Shown: piece after piece, positions 1 through 9,264 of the stretch
Layout of the letters: each line of letters begins with the position of its first letter
How positions within the stretch are numbered: position 1 is the stretch's first letter
Assembly: GCA_035487355.1 (NCBI GenBank)
Contig: DATHMF010000005.1
Coordinates: forward strand, 1-34,151
Direction: 5' to 3'
Source: Terriglobales bacterium
Lineage (GTDB): Bacteria; Acidobacteriota; Terriglobia; Terriglobales; Acidobacteriaceae
Length of the DNA: 34,151 nucleotides
Program-made: the position numbers and the translations under genes
Notes under the pieces: model-generated
Told to the model about the DNA's origin: nothing
Databases searched by the model: none
What the model saw: the letters and a program-made list of their open reading frames with translations, nothing else

Positions 1-87
1 TCATGCGGATGTCTCGACTGTACCGGCGAGGGCAGGATGCCCTGGCGACAACCGGCAAGATGCCGGCGCTACCAAAAAATACAAGCT

Positions 88-1413
<1,326 letters not shown>

Positions 1414-1424
1414 GAAAGTCTTTT

Positions 1425-2408
1425 ATGGTTGAAACTGCAGTCCTGGAAAACAACCCCGAAGTTGCAACCAAGCCGGCAACCTCTTCAAAATTTCCCCACG
1501 GCAAAAAGATCCGTGTAATCGGAGTGCCGCTTGACCTGGGCCAGTCGCGCCGCGGCGTGGATATGGGCCCTTCCGCGGTCCGGGTCGCTGGACTGGAAGC
1601 GCGCCTGGAAGCCCTTGGCCACGACGTGGAAGATGGTGGAAATATCCCTGTTGCCATTGCCGAGCAAAAAAAAGAAGGCCGGGCCAACGCAAAATACCTG
1701 AAAGAGATCACCGAAACCTGCACCAAGCATGCCGAACTCATCGTGAAGACTTTGGAGGCCGGCAAGATTCCTTTAGTGCTGGGTGGCGACCACTCGGTGG
1801 CTGCCGGAACTGTGGCGGGCGTGGCTGAATTTGAACGCCGCAAGAATGAAAAGATCGGCCTCATCTGGGTTGATGCTCACGCCGATATGAATACTCCTGA
1901 AACTTCCCCAAGTGGGAATGTGCATGGCATGCCCCTGGCTGCGCTTGTGGGGTTAGGTCCACCCGAGCTGGCCAATATTTTTAATTTCTCGCCTAAAGTT
2001 GCAGCAGAAAATTGCGTGCTGGTAGGGGCGCGCGACATTGACGCAGCAGAAAAAGAAAACATCCGCAAAGCCGGCATCGAGGTTTTTACCATGCGCGATA
2101 TTGATGAGCGCGGCATGCGCTCCGTCATGGAAGAGGCGCTACGCCTGGCAGGACGCGACACCGTCGGCTATCACGTCTCGCTCGACATGGATTGGATTGA
2201 TCCTGAAGACGCCCCCGGCGTGGGCACTCCGGTGCGCGGCGGCGCTACCTATCGCGAGGCCCACCTCGCCATGGAGATCATCGCCGACCACGCCCGCATG
2301 CTGAGCTTTGAAATCGTGGAAGTCAACCCCGTCATTGACGAGCACAATCAAACCGCCGACTTGGCGGTTGAACTTGCCATCTCAGCCTTTGGAAAAAAGA
2401 TTCTTTGA
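1425..2408 (+). CDS. rocF: Arginase
   Basis: Manganese ureohydrolase that splits L-arginine into ornithine and urea. The 327-aa product shows all six expected metal ligands: H123 (GGDHSVAAG), D150, H152 and D154 (DAHADMNTPE), and D254 and D256 (SLDMDWIDP). The substrate-loop signature SGNVHGMPLAAL also fits arginase rather than agmatinase. About 20 residues at the N-terminus are poorly conserved and precede the core strand KIRVIGVPLDLG. The ATG at 1425 is 11 nt after the asnS stop codon, so a shared transcript is likely. A hairpin at 2431-2451 lies between this gene and the convergent fasciclin gene. Confidence 0.93.
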   Translation: MVETAVLENNPEVATKPATSSKFPHGKKIRVIGVPLDLGQSRRGVDMGPSAVRVAGLEARLEALGHDVEDGGNIPVAIAEQKKEGRANAKYLKEITETCTKHAELIVKTLEAGKIPLVLGGDHSVAAGTVAGVAEFERRKNEKIGLIWVDAHADMNTPETSPSGNVHGMPLAALVGLGPPELANIFNFSPKVAAENCVLVGARDIDAAEKENIRKAGIEVFTMRDIDERGMRSVMEEALRLAGRDTVGYHVSLDMDWIDPEDAPGVGTPVRGGATYREAHLAMEIIADHARMLSFEIVEVNPVIDEHNQTADLAVELAISAFGKKIL

Positions 2409-2420
2409 AGTTTCCACAAA

Positions 2421-2451
2421 CAAAAAATTGGCGCCCCTTTGCGGAGCGCCC
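2421..2451 (-). terminator. Rho-independent terminator of the fasciclin gene
   Basis: GGCGC at 2431-2435 pairs with GCGCC at 2447-2451. Two more G-C pairs form inside the stem after one C/A mismatch, and the loop is TTTGC. On the minus strand the stem runs directly into AATTTTTTGTT, a proper U tract, 40 nt after the fasciclin stop codon. In the other direction the tail is not U-rich, so termination of the arginase transcript here is less certain. Confidence 0.7.
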
Positions 2452-2491
2452 AAATTCTATACACCCAAATTCCATATAGATGACACTTCCA

Positions 2492-3043
2492 TTAGTTGGG
2501 CATAACCACGGTGTCAATCACGTGGATTACGCCATTCGACTGGAAAACATCGGCAATCGTGATGGAAGACGTATTGCCCTTCTCGTCTTTCAGGATGAGC
2601 TGTTTGCCTTCCTGCGACACCCAAAGCTTGCCGCCGCTCACGGTGGTCAGCGAAGCCGTTCCCTTGCCTTTTTTGATCATCTTTTTCAGGTCAGAGGCGC
2701 TCAGCTTGCCGGCAACAACGTGGTAGGTCAGTACCTTGGTCAACATGTCTTTGTTCTCCGGCTTAAGCAGGGTATCAACCGTTCCCGCCGGAAGTTTGCT
2801 GAAAGCTTCATTGGTGGGAGCGAAGACCGTAAAAGGTCCAGCCCCTTTGAGCGTGTCTACCAGTCCGGCTGCCTTGACCGCCGCCACCAGCGTGGTGTGG
2901 TCGGCCGAGTTGACGGCGTTATCAATGATGTCTTTCGTGGGATACATGGCCGCGCCACCCACCATGGGATCTCCGGCAAAAGCCATGACCGAGGTCAGAG
3001 CGATCGCAAGGGCCGCAATCGTGATTACAATTCTCTTATTCAC
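2492..3043 (-). CDS. Secreted fasciclin-domain protein
   Basis: A single-domain fasciclin (FAS1, beta-Ig-h3) protein of 183 aa. Such proteins are exported and usually act in adhesion or surface interactions; the ligand is unknown. A GTG start at 3043 is chosen because AGGAG lies 7-8 nt upstream and a good signal peptide begins there (charged MNKR, hydrophobic core, cleavage after AFA at residue 23). The FAS1 domain covers about residues 35-183, with the H1 box TVFAPTNEAFSKLP and the H2 box VIHVIDTVVMP at the C-terminus. An ATG further upstream (3103) would add 20 residues ahead of the signal peptide and is rejected. The gene appears monocistronic and ends in a clear terminator. Confidence 0.9.
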   Translation of the reverse strand: MNKRIVITIAALAIALTSVMAFAGDPMVGGAAMYPTKDIIDNAVNSADHTTLVAAVKAAGLVDTLKGAGPFTVFAPTNEAFSKLPAGTVDTLLKPENKDMLTKVLTYHVVAGKLSASDLKKMIKKGKGTASLTTVSGGKLWVSQEGKQLILKDEKGNTSSITIADVFQSNGVIHVIDTVVMPN

Positions 3044-3280
3044 AGCAAGTTCTCCTAACTTTGTTTTTGTGATTTGTACTGCGCTTTGATTACGGCAATG
3101 CATTTACGTTTGGATTGCAATTCTCGTTGCAAAAAAGTTTTTAAAAAATTCAATCCGGATTTCTGTCTCTCACGTAATCATCATTGAGAAGAAAAGAAAT
3201 TCTGCTCCGGCTGCCGGCTGAATCCTTCTCCAATATGTCTTGCTGCGAAAACAAGTTGGAGCGTGCCATAATGAGCGCTC

Positions 3281-3667
3281 ATGCCATTCGAGCTCTTCAT
3301 CAACGGCGGCACGTTTGATGTCCACAGCCTCGACGAGCTGCGTTTGCAGCTCAGGAAAGTCAATCAGACACAGTTTTCAGAATTGGAGTTATGCACACCT
3401 GACGGCTGGCCGGTGCTTCATGTGCTTGTGAATGGTGAAACAGCCTGGCTGATGTTTCTGCGCTACGAGGGTGATGCCGGCTTTTCCACGCGTAATCCCG
3501 ACTACGCCGGATCAGAAAAAGATGTAATCGAGTTCTACCTCTCCAACGGACAACGCGATGAATACCCAGCTTCGTGGAACATCACGACCATCGAAGCCTT
3601 GCGCGCACTGGAATATTTTTTTACTGACTCCAAGCGCGCACTCTGGCTCGCTTGGCATGAAGGCTAG
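3281..3667 (+). CDS. Imm1-like immunity family protein (orphan)
   Basis: A 128-aa cytoplasmic protein. The layout resembles the Imm1 immunity family, whose members neutralise polymorphic or contact-dependent toxins. It has an N-terminal strand and helix, a central GW/WLMFLRYEGDAGF stretch, and a C-terminal EALRALEYFFTDSKR helix followed by LWLAWHE. This is pattern recognition by eye, not a profile hit. No toxin with a matching C-terminal domain is adjacent, so if the call is right this is an orphan immunity gene. CATAAT at 3267-3272 lies only 8 nt before the ATG and no Shine-Dalgarno sequence is visible, so the message may be leaderless. Confidence 0.55.
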   Translation: MPFELFINGGTFDVHSLDELRLQLRKVNQTQFSELELCTPDGWPVLHVLVNGETAWLMFLRYEGDAGFSTRNPDYAGSEKDVIEFYLSNGQRDEYPASWNITTIEALRALEYFFTDSKRALWLAWHEG

Positions 3668-3728
3668 GTCGTGTCATCGGCCCGCAAATCGGCGATCAGC
3701 TTTCACCTTGTGGATACAATCGCCTTCA

Positions 3729-4958
3729 TTATTGCTTGTGGTTAGAGCAGGGAATCGAGGGTTGGGAATCAGCGGGATCGGTGGAATCAGGGGTTTTGGA
3801 TAAAAGCTTGCCGTCTTTCAGGGTGTACTCGGTGCCTCGCCAGGTCACATTGTGTCCGGCGAAGCTGACGAGCCATACGGCAGCGGCGGCCCAATCCCGT
3901 AAAGGCAGTAGCCAAAAGTTGCGCCAGATTTGCCGGTCGTTCAGAACGCCGGCGGCCACGATGATGGCTGAGGTAATGCGCAGCCCCAGGGCGGCAGCCA
4001 GCAGCAGCAGCGACCAGGTTGCTCCTCCAGCCACGGCCGCGGTAATCATGGCCCAGGGAATCACGTAGGTAATGGTCGAACCCAGATAGCCCCACGGACG
4101 CGAGTCGCGTATCCCGCGCGCCAGTCGCAACTGGTGCTGAAAAAATTCGCTCCAGGTATAGGCCGGCAAAAAAGTCTGCACGCTTTGATCGGCAACTTCA
4201 ACTTTGAATCCGGCACGCGAGACGCGGGCCCCAAGCTGGTAATCATCGGAAAGATAATTCACCAGAGATTCCAGGTCTCCGGCCTTTTCCAGGACATGGC
4301 GCGGCAACGCCAGTGTAGCGCCAAAAGCGAAATGCAACCCGCCTTCCAGGGTGCGGGCTGCGAGCACTCCCGATGCAAAATCTGTGTTGATGCTCAGCGC
4401 CTCCAGGTGCGAGCAAAGCGAGTTCGAAGCCCGGGCGCTATAGAGGCAGGTCACCATACCCACTTGTTTTGACCGGAACGGACGCATGACGTGGCGTAGG
4501 TAATCGCTTTCAACCCTGATATCGCCGTCGTTGATCACCAGGTACTCGTAACGGGCGGCGGGGATCATCTGCATCAATTTGCCGACTTTAGGATTTGTGC
4601 CCATACCCGGGGAGCAGACCACCGCCTCGATTTTTCTCTGGGGAAACTCGCGGCGAAGCTGCTCGATCAGCGGAGCGGCAGTGTCTTCCGCGTGACTCAG
4701 GCCAAAGATGATTTCGTACTCGGGATAATCCTGGACACAGTGGCTGCGGAAACTTTCATAGGCTCCGGGGTCGTAGCCTTTAACAGGTTTCAAGATGGAA
4801 ATTGGAGGGGTGGATTCCTTCGACTCTGTTCCGCCATTGCCGCGCAACCGGAAAAACTGCCGTATGCCTGTAAAAACCAGAATCTGATACGCCACGCCCG
4901 CCAGCGTAGGGACGAGCGGCACAAGTACATACCAATGATGCGTTAGGAAAAAAAGCAT
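3729..4958 (-). CDS. hpnI: HpnI-type glycosyltransferase (hopanoid / ceramide-like, GT21)
   Basis: Family 2/21 glycosyltransferase of 409 aa, likely bound to the inner membrane. In the HpnI family the enzyme transfers N-acetylglucosamine to bacteriohopanetetrol during composite hopanoid synthesis; the related GT21 enzymes glucosylate ceramide. An N-terminal membrane segment (about residues 8-30) precedes the GT-A core. Visible motifs are ISILKPVKGYDPG (53-65), NDGDIRV (143-149, metal-binding D residues), SDDYQLG (237-243) and the Q-x-x-R type motif in QHQLRLARGIR (274-284). Two or three more membrane segments follow, ending near WRGTEYTLKDGKLL. Neither HpnJ, the HpnK deacetylase nor squalene-hopene cyclase is next to it, so the exact acceptor is inferred from family only. 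Confidence 0.75.
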   Translation of the reverse strand: MLFFLTHHWYVLVPLVPTLAGVAYQILVFTGIRQFFRLRGNGGTESKESTPPISILKPVKGYDPGAYESFRSHCVQDYPEYEIIFGLSHAEDTAAPLIEQLRREFPQRKIEAVVCSPGMGTNPKVGKLMQMIPAARYEYLVINDGDIRVESDYLRHVMRPFRSKQVGMVTCLYSARASNSLCSHLEALSINTDFASGVLAARTLEGGLHFAFGATLALPRHVLEKAGDLESLVNYLSDDYQLGARVSRAGFKVEVADQSVQTFLPAYTWSEFFQHQLRLARGIRDSRPWGYLGSTITYVIPWAMITAAVAGGATWSLLLLAAALGLRITSAIIVAAGVLNDRQIWRNFWLLPLRDWAAAAVWLVSFAGHNVTWRGTEYTLKDGKLLSKTPDSTDPADSQPSIPCSNHKQ

Positions 4959-5055
4959 TAATAAATTTAATCTTTAGAGAATGTAAAGCTCTTGCACGAA
5001 AGGCCAATTTACTATCATATCAAGAATGCTGCTGATTCTTTCATGCAATAGTATG

Positions 5056-5103
5056 AGGGGTAAGGGCTGGCGTTAAGGTTTTAAAAATCAGGGACGTACC
5101 CCT
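5056..5103. repeat. Short element bounded by 7-nt inverted repeats
   Basis: AGGGGTA at 5056-5062 is the exact reverse complement of TACCCCT at 5097-5103, with 34 nt between. It lies in the 184-nt gap between the divergent hpnI and glutaminase-like genes. It could be a small palindromic repeat or a regulatory hairpin; the sequence does not tell which. Confidence 0.3.
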
Positions 5104-5130
5104 TTTGTCTCTACTTTACTCTTTCTCGCC

Positions 5131-5136
5131 TATACT
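5131..5136 (+). promoter_or_regulatory. -10-like hexamer TATACT just before the GTG start at 5143
   Basis: TATACT (one mismatch to TATAAT) ends 6 nt before the chosen GTG, so transcription would begin at or next to the start codon. No good -35 box lies at 16-18 nt; TTGTCT at 5105-5110 is 20 nt away. No Shine-Dalgarno sequence is present, which fits a leaderless message. Confidence 0.4.
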
Positions 5137-5142
5137 CAGCCA

Positions 5143-5859
5143 GTGCCGCGAATCGCCATCGTCGCCGATTACGATCCGAGCTTCCCGCCGCATCCTGCCA
5201 CGAGCGCGGCCCTTGCGCATACAGCGCAGGCCCTGAAAGTTGATCTCACGACAGAATGGTTGCCGACCGAGTCGCTCGCATCGGAAGGTTGGCAACATCG
5301 CCTGGACCCATTTCATGGCTTCTTCATCGGTCCGGGGAGCCCTTATAAGAGCCTGCAAGGCGGATTGAATGCAGTCCGTTTTGCTCGCGAATCCGGCCGG
5401 CCGCTCATCGCCACCTGTGGCGGATTCCAGCACGTGGTGATCGAATACGCCCGCAATGTCATGGGGTTCAGCGATGCCCAGCATGCCGAGTATGATCCTT
5501 ATGCCTCCTGCCTGTTCATCTCGGCGCTGGTCTGCAGCCTGGCCGGCAAGGCCCTTCTTATTGATATCCTGCCCGACAGTCTGGCCTTTCGCGCTTATGG
5601 CTGCGCACAGGCAGAAGAGAGCTATTACTGCAACTTTGGAATCAACCCCGAGTATCGGCAGGATTTGGAAAATGCAGGGCTGGTTACAGCGGGAGTCGAA
5701 GCCGGGGAGGAACAATCGCGGGGCGAATCACGAATCTTGGAGTTGCCCAGCCAGCCTTTCTTCCTGGCGACACTTTTTGTGCCGCAAGCGCGTTCAACGC
5801 CAACATCTACCCATCCGTTGGTAGACGCATTTGTGAGCGCGGTAATTTCATCAGCATAG
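5143..5859 (+). CDS. CTP-synthase C-terminal-like class I glutaminase domain protein
   Basis: A 238-aa stand-alone protein resembling the glutamine amidotransferase half of CTP synthase. Opening strand RIAIVADYDPSFPPHP and GFFIGPGSPYKSLQGGLNAVRFARESGRPLIATCGGFQH (59-97, described in parts) fit that fold, with nucleophile Cys92 in ATCGGFQH. The region matching the catalytic FHPE motif of CTP synthase reads LFVPQ (211-215), so the His and Glu of the triad are replaced and normal glutamine hydrolysis is doubtful. I recall this family from annotations as a CTP synthase C-terminal-related (seleno)protein, because some members carry Sec at the Cys site; here it is plain Cys. The start is GTG with no Shine-Dalgarno sequence. 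Its real reaction is unknown. Confidence 0.75.
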   Translation: MPRIAIVADYDPSFPPHPATSAALAHTAQALKVDLTTEWLPTESLASEGWQHRLDPFHGFFIGPGSPYKSLQGGLNAVRFARESGRPLIATCGGFQHVVIEYARNVMGFSDAQHAEYDPYASCLFISALVCSLAGKALLIDILPDSLAFRAYGCAQAEESYYCNFGINPEYRQDLENAGLVTAGVEAGEEQSRGESRILELPSQPFFLATLFVPQARSTPTSTHPLVDAFVSAVISSA

Positions 5860-5920
5860 AGTTACAACTGCAATGCCCATAGGAAATGTAGCGTTCTTTA
5901 AAAGCAATCATCCAATATAG

Positions 5921-5952
5921 TTGGCGACTCATCGAACAGAATTCAATATAAT
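5921..5952 (+). promoter_or_regulatory. Promoter of the RNase P RNA gene
   Basis: A perfect -10 hexamer TATAAT lies at 5947-5952 and predicts a transcript start near 5959-5960, just before the P1 helix of RNase P RNA. The best -35 candidate is TTGGCG at 5921-5926, with a long 20-nt spacer. The -10 is convincing and the -35 is weak. Confidence 0.6.
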
Positions 5953-5959
5953 AAAAATG

Positions 5960-6388
5960 ATAGCTTCTGAACCGGATGATCGCTGTCCCCAGGTTTTACG
6001 CCGGCAACCGCCGGGCCGTTTCATGGGGAGAGAGGAAAGTCCGAACTCCACAGAGCAGTGTGCCAGGTAACGCCTGGGGGCCACGGTTCAAGCCGCGGTC
6101 ACGGCCCAGTGCCACAGAGAACATACCGCCTCTAACGAGGTAAGGGTGAAAAGGTGCGGTAAGAGCGCACCGCCTCAACAGTAATGTTGAGGGCAGGGCA
6201 AACCCCACACGGAGCAAGACCAAATAGGGAAGGATCCGTCGCTTTGCGGCGGAGCGGGCCGGCTCGGCGCGCCAGAACTTCCGGGTAGGTCGCTGATGAG
6301 TGCGCGCAGCGATGCGCCGCCTAGAGGAATGATCGTCGTGTCCGGGCGCAAGTCCAGACATACAGAATTCGGCTTACAGGTTCAGTTG
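5960..6388 (+). ncRNA. rnpB: RNase P RNA, bacterial class A
   Basis: Catalytic RNA of RNase P, which matures the 5' ends of tRNAs. Universally conserved blocks are present in order: GAGAGGAAAGTCCGAACTCC near 6031, the GGTAACGCCTGG region near 6066, AGAGAACATACCGCC near 6117, GAGGAATGATCGTCG near 6325, and ACAGAATTCGGCTTACAG near 6362. CTGAACC at 5967-5973 pairs with GGTTCAG at 6379-6385 to close helix P1, which fixes the ends to within a few nucleotides. Short protein frames across this region are spurious. The strong -10 box at 5947 sets the 5' end. Confidence 0.95.
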
Positions 6389-6424
6389 CTTCATGGGCCC
6401 TTCCGCTTCAGAGATGAAGTAGAA

Positions 6425-6601
6425 GGGCTTCAATTTTTGTGGTTTGACGTGCAGATGGCGAGGGCGCAGCAGCCTTGTTTTGGCTGCGGAGCCCTTAGAT
6501 AGGGGTGAGCGCGGAGCGAGCGCCGAAAACGCGCGAGCGCAGCGCGAGGGCGTAGCAGCCTTGTTTTTTGGCTGCGGAGCCCTTAGATAAAAAACAAGGC
6601 T
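6425..6601. repeat. Tandem GC-rich repeat unit downstream of the LolA-like gene
   Basis: Two copies of a block run in the same direction. GCGAGGGCGCAGCAGCC...GGCTGCGGAGCCCTTAGAT occupies 6458-6500, and a near-identical copy occupies about 6545-6589. Each contains a hairpin, CAGCC-ttgtttt-GGCTG. The spacer 6501-6543 carries GTGAGCGCGGAGCGAGCGCC and GCGCGAGCGCAGCGCGAG motifs. The reverse complement of the whole 6499-6589 unit recurs at 20401-20486. GGCTTCAATTTTTGTG, which contains the stop codon of the neighbouring gene (6602), also occurs a second time at 6426-6441. Confidence 0.75.
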
Positions 6602-7426
6602 TCAATTTTTGTGACTTGTCAGGCGGATGGCGGATAGAGGGATTGAGTTGTTTGCGTAATGGGGTGATGCTATTTGTGTTGCCAACCCGTCAACCGGCTT
6701 GGGCGCGCGCGAAGCAGTGGTCTGAAGGTTGGCCGCCGGAGTGCAATCCAGGCTTTGCGCCTGCAGGGTGCGCTCGCCGAAGATGCGCACGTAGGCAATC
6801 GCCTGCATGGCGGTTTGCAGCCACAGGCCGGCCAGGCTGCCGAATTCCAGGGTGACGTGCACATCTTTGACCCACCACGAGGGGTTCTTGGCCAGCTCGC
6901 CATCAATACGCCGTATCAGGTAGGTCGTAGCATCCACCCAGGCTTGGCCCCGGATCATATTTTTCTCCTGCCGTTTGGGGATGAGCTGCAAGACGTAGCA
7001 TGAGCTTCCCTGAAGCTGCTCGGTGCGCAGGAACTTAAAATCGTAATTCCTGCGCGAGATTTCCTGGGAACCTTCATCCTGGGCGGCAGCTCTTTCGTGC
7101 TCCAGTACCTGGCGCACAATTTTTTCTCCCTGCCCGCTGCCTTGGGCTTTCTGAATGGCAAAATTCTTGGTGCCCGGCGGCTGGAACTCTACTTTAGCGA
7201 CAACCTGGGAGGTGGGAGTTTGGGAGTTGTTATCGAAGAATTGGTAACTCCTTGTGAGCGTATAAGGTTGTTGGGACCGGCTGGCAATTTCCGCCCGCTC
7301 CATGCGGGAGACGATCGTTTCCACGTCCTGCGCCGGGTCACTTGCGGCTGCAAAGGCACTCTGTAGAGAAGCCAATGCCACCCAGCCGGAAACCATCAGA
7401 CATACGTAGCGACGTGATGTCTTCAT
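6602..7426 (-). CDS. Secreted LolA/LppX-like fold protein
   Basis: A 274-aa exported protein. The ATG at 7426 has GGAG 5 nt upstream and opens a signal peptide (MKTSRRYVCL..., cleavage after SAFA near residue 26). The mature part resembles the outer-membrane lipoprotein-sorting (LolA/LppX) fold: an opening helix (DVETIVSRMERAEIA), then strands with YVLQLIPKRQEKNMIRGQAW and TTYLIRRIDGELAKNPSW. That motif pair, of a strand bearing residues for a hydrophobic ligand and a Tyr-Leu-Ile-Arg strand, is typical of these proteins. No LolB or LolCDE gene is near. The last codons lie in sequence that is duplicated at 6426-6460. Function beyond carrying a lipid or lipoprotein is not shown by the sequence. 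Confidence 0.65.
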   Translation of the reverse strand: MKTSRRYVCLMVSGWVALASLQSAFAAASDPAQDVETIVSRMERAEIASRSQQPYTLTRSYQFFDNNSQTPTSQVVAKVEFQPPGTKNFAIQKAQGSGQGEKIVRQVLEHERAAAQDEGSQEISRRNYDFKFLRTEQLQGSSCYVLQLIPKRQEKNMIRGQAWVDATTYLIRRIDGELAKNPSWWVKDVHVTLEFGSLAGLWLQTAMQAIAYVRIFGERTLQAQSLDCTPAANLQTTASRAPKPVDGLATQIASPHYANNSIPLSAIRLTSHKN

Positions 7427-7764
7427 GACTACTCCAAACCGCAATCCTACTGGCTGCGAAAACCACATGTGTCAAAGCGCTGTCACATTTCTGTCAGCAG
7501 TTCTGGATAGGTGAACATATGCCATACGCAAAGACCATGGGTTAGCCTGCTGAAGGATTAGAAGCCGCCCGCAGCAACGAGGTGGTCTGGTGGTGAACGA
7601 CCAATGTGACCAAAGGACTAGAACAGTGTGTTTCTAACGCGCGGTTGCTCTGGCCGAAATCGTGAGAAGCTTGTTCTTGCTGCAAGGGATCCTATGGCTG
7701 TTGAAGACGGACGCTGACGAGGCTAAGAGATAGAAGCGGAGCGCTAGAAAGAAAAGAGAAGGCG
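7427..7764. other. 338-bp gap with no gene found
   Basis: This space lies between the LolA-like gene's start and the glyA stop codon. Short open frames here lack good starts and look random. No RNA gene, repeat copy or convincing terminator was recognised. It should hold the promoter of the LolA-like gene, but I cannot place it. Confidence 0.5.
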
Positions 7765-9051
7765 CTAGCGCACGCCTGCCAGAGCCCGTGCCCGCCGTTC
7801 CGGATAAAGCGGGAATCCATCGCAAAATTCCACGACCTGCTTACGAATGCGGAGGAGCGCGGCAGAATCGGTGCGCTGGTTAAGGGCTTCTGCGATCCAG
7901 TGTCCCACCTGCCGCATCTGGTCTTCTTTCATGCCGCGAGTGGTAAGCGCCGGCGTGCCCAGGCGGATGCCGCTGGGCTTCAGCGGGGGATTAACGTCAA
8001 AGGGAATTGCATTTTTGTTAACCGTAATGCCGGCCTCGCCCAGAGCTTTTTCGGCCTCGCTGCCCAGCATGCCTTTGGAGAACACGTCCACCAGCATCAG
8101 GTGCGTATCCGTGCCGCCAGAGATGATGCGGAAGCCTTCTTTAGCCAGCTTCTCCGCCAGAACTTTGGCATTGGCAACTGTTTGCCGAGCATAGTCTTTG
8201 AAGGCGGGCTGCATGGCTTCCTGGAAGCAAACTGCTTTAGCTGCGATGATGTGCACCAGCGGTCCGCCCTGGATTCCGGGGAAGACCATTTTGTCTATGG
8301 CGACGGCATAGTCAGCTTTGCTCAGGATCATCCCGGCACGCGGGCCGCGTAAAGTCTTGTGGGTGGTCGAAGTCACGATGTGCGCATGCGGCACTGGACT
8401 AGGATGCACCCCGCCTGCCACCAGACCGGCAAAATGCGCCATGTCTACTAAATAGAGTGCGCCGACTTTATCGGCAATCTGCCGCATACGGGCAAAATCA
8501 ATGATGCGCGCATAGGCGCTGCCTCCGCCGATGATCAGCTTTGGCCGCTCCCGCTCGGCAATCTGTTCCAGGTCGTTGTAATCAATAGTCTCGGTATCGC
8601 GCGTGACTCCGTAGGGAATGACTTTGTAAGTCTTGCCCGAAAAATTCAGATGATGTCCGTGCGTCAGGTGGCCGCCGTGGGCAAGATTCAATCCCAAAAT
8701 GGTGTCGCCTGGCTGCAGCACCGCATACATGGCGGCCATGTTCGCCTGCGAGCCGGCATGGGGCTGCACGTTGGCGTGCTCGGCGCCGAAGAGTTGCTTG
8801 GCGCGGTCGCGCGCCAGGTTCTCGACGATGTCGGCAAATTCACATCCCCCGTAGTAGCGCTTGCCGGGATAACCCTCCGCATACTTATTGGTGAACACCG
8901 AGCCCATGGCTTCGAGCACGGCCTCGCTGACAAAGTTTTCCGAGGCAATCAGCTCCAGGCCTTCGTGCTGGCGGCGGGCTTCATCGTCAAGAGCAGCGGC
9001 AATTTGCGGATCGGTTTCAGAGAGCGGTTGCGACATCCAGTTGGACTTCAT
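7765..9051 (-). CDS. glyA: Serine hydroxymethyltransferase
   Basis: PLP enzyme that interconverts serine plus tetrahydrofolate and glycine plus methylene-tetrahydrofolate in the cytoplasm. The 428-aa product has the family landmarks [11 protein letters not shown] (32-42), [17 protein letters not shown] (55-71), [13 protein letters not shown] (202-214), and the PLP-binding Lys232 in [12 protein letters not shown]. The length is normal. The ATG at 9051 is preferred. A second ATG at 9036 is also possible, and neither has a clear Shine-Dalgarno sequence. TAAAAT on the minus strand about 10 nt upstream could be a -10 box, which would again mean a very short leader. Confidence 0.95.
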   Translation of the reverse strand: MKSNWMSQPLSETDPQIAAALDDEARRQHEGLELIASENFVSEAVLEAMGSVFTNKYAEGYPGKRYYGGCEFADIVENLARDRAKQLFGAEHANVQPHAGSQANMAAMYAVLQPGDTILGLNLAHGGHLTHGHHLNFSGKTYKVIPYGVTRDTETIDYNDLEQIAERERPKLIIGGGSAYARIIDFARMRQIADKVGALYLVDMAHFAGLVAGGVHPSPVPHAHIVTSTTHKTLRGPRAGMILSKADYAVAIDKMVFPGIQGGPLVHIIAAKAVCFQEAMQPAFKDYARQTVANAKVLAEKLAKEGFRIISGGTDTHLMLVDVFSKGMLGSEAEKALGEAGITVNKNAIPFDVNPPLKPSGIRLGTPALTTRGMKEDQMRQVGHWIAEALNQRTDSAALLRIRKQVVEFCDGFPLYPERRARALAGVR

Positions 9052-9096
9052 AATTAACAAAATTTTAACAGCATCGGGCGGTGGGATAGGAGAGAA

Positions 9097-9264
9097 AAAG
9101 CTTAACCACAAAGAACACGAAAGACAAAAACCAACCGCGGATTTCACGGATTCACGCGGATGAGGCTGAGATTCGTCTTCGCCAGGTAAACCTAATCCAC
9201 GGTTGGTTTGCTTTTCTTCGTGTCCCTTTGTGAATCCCTTCGTGTCCTTTGTGGTTAAGCTTTT
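9097..9264. repeat. 168-bp inverted-repeat (MITE-like) element
   Basis: The left arm 9097-9122 and right arm 9239-9264 match as inverted repeats at 25 of 26 positions (core AAGCTTAACCACAAAG). An inner pair, AAACCAACCGCGGAT at 9128-9142 and its complement at 9195-9209, matches at 14 of 15. The inside holds CGGATTTCACGGATTCACGCGGATGA, a motif echoed near 19965. CTTCGTGTCC-TTTGTG occurs twice in tandem on the right side. The right end touches the stop codon of the next gene at 9265. No target-site duplication is obvious. The whole could fold into a long hairpin and end both convergent neighbours' transcripts. Confidence 0.75.

Noticed and set aside
2480..3058. Plus-strand open frame opposite the fasciclin gene
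   Set aside because: The minus strand encodes a clear FAS1 domain with a signal peptide; the plus frame has no recognisable features.
5996..6502. Short protein frames on both strands
   Set aside because: They overlap the well-conserved RNase P RNA.
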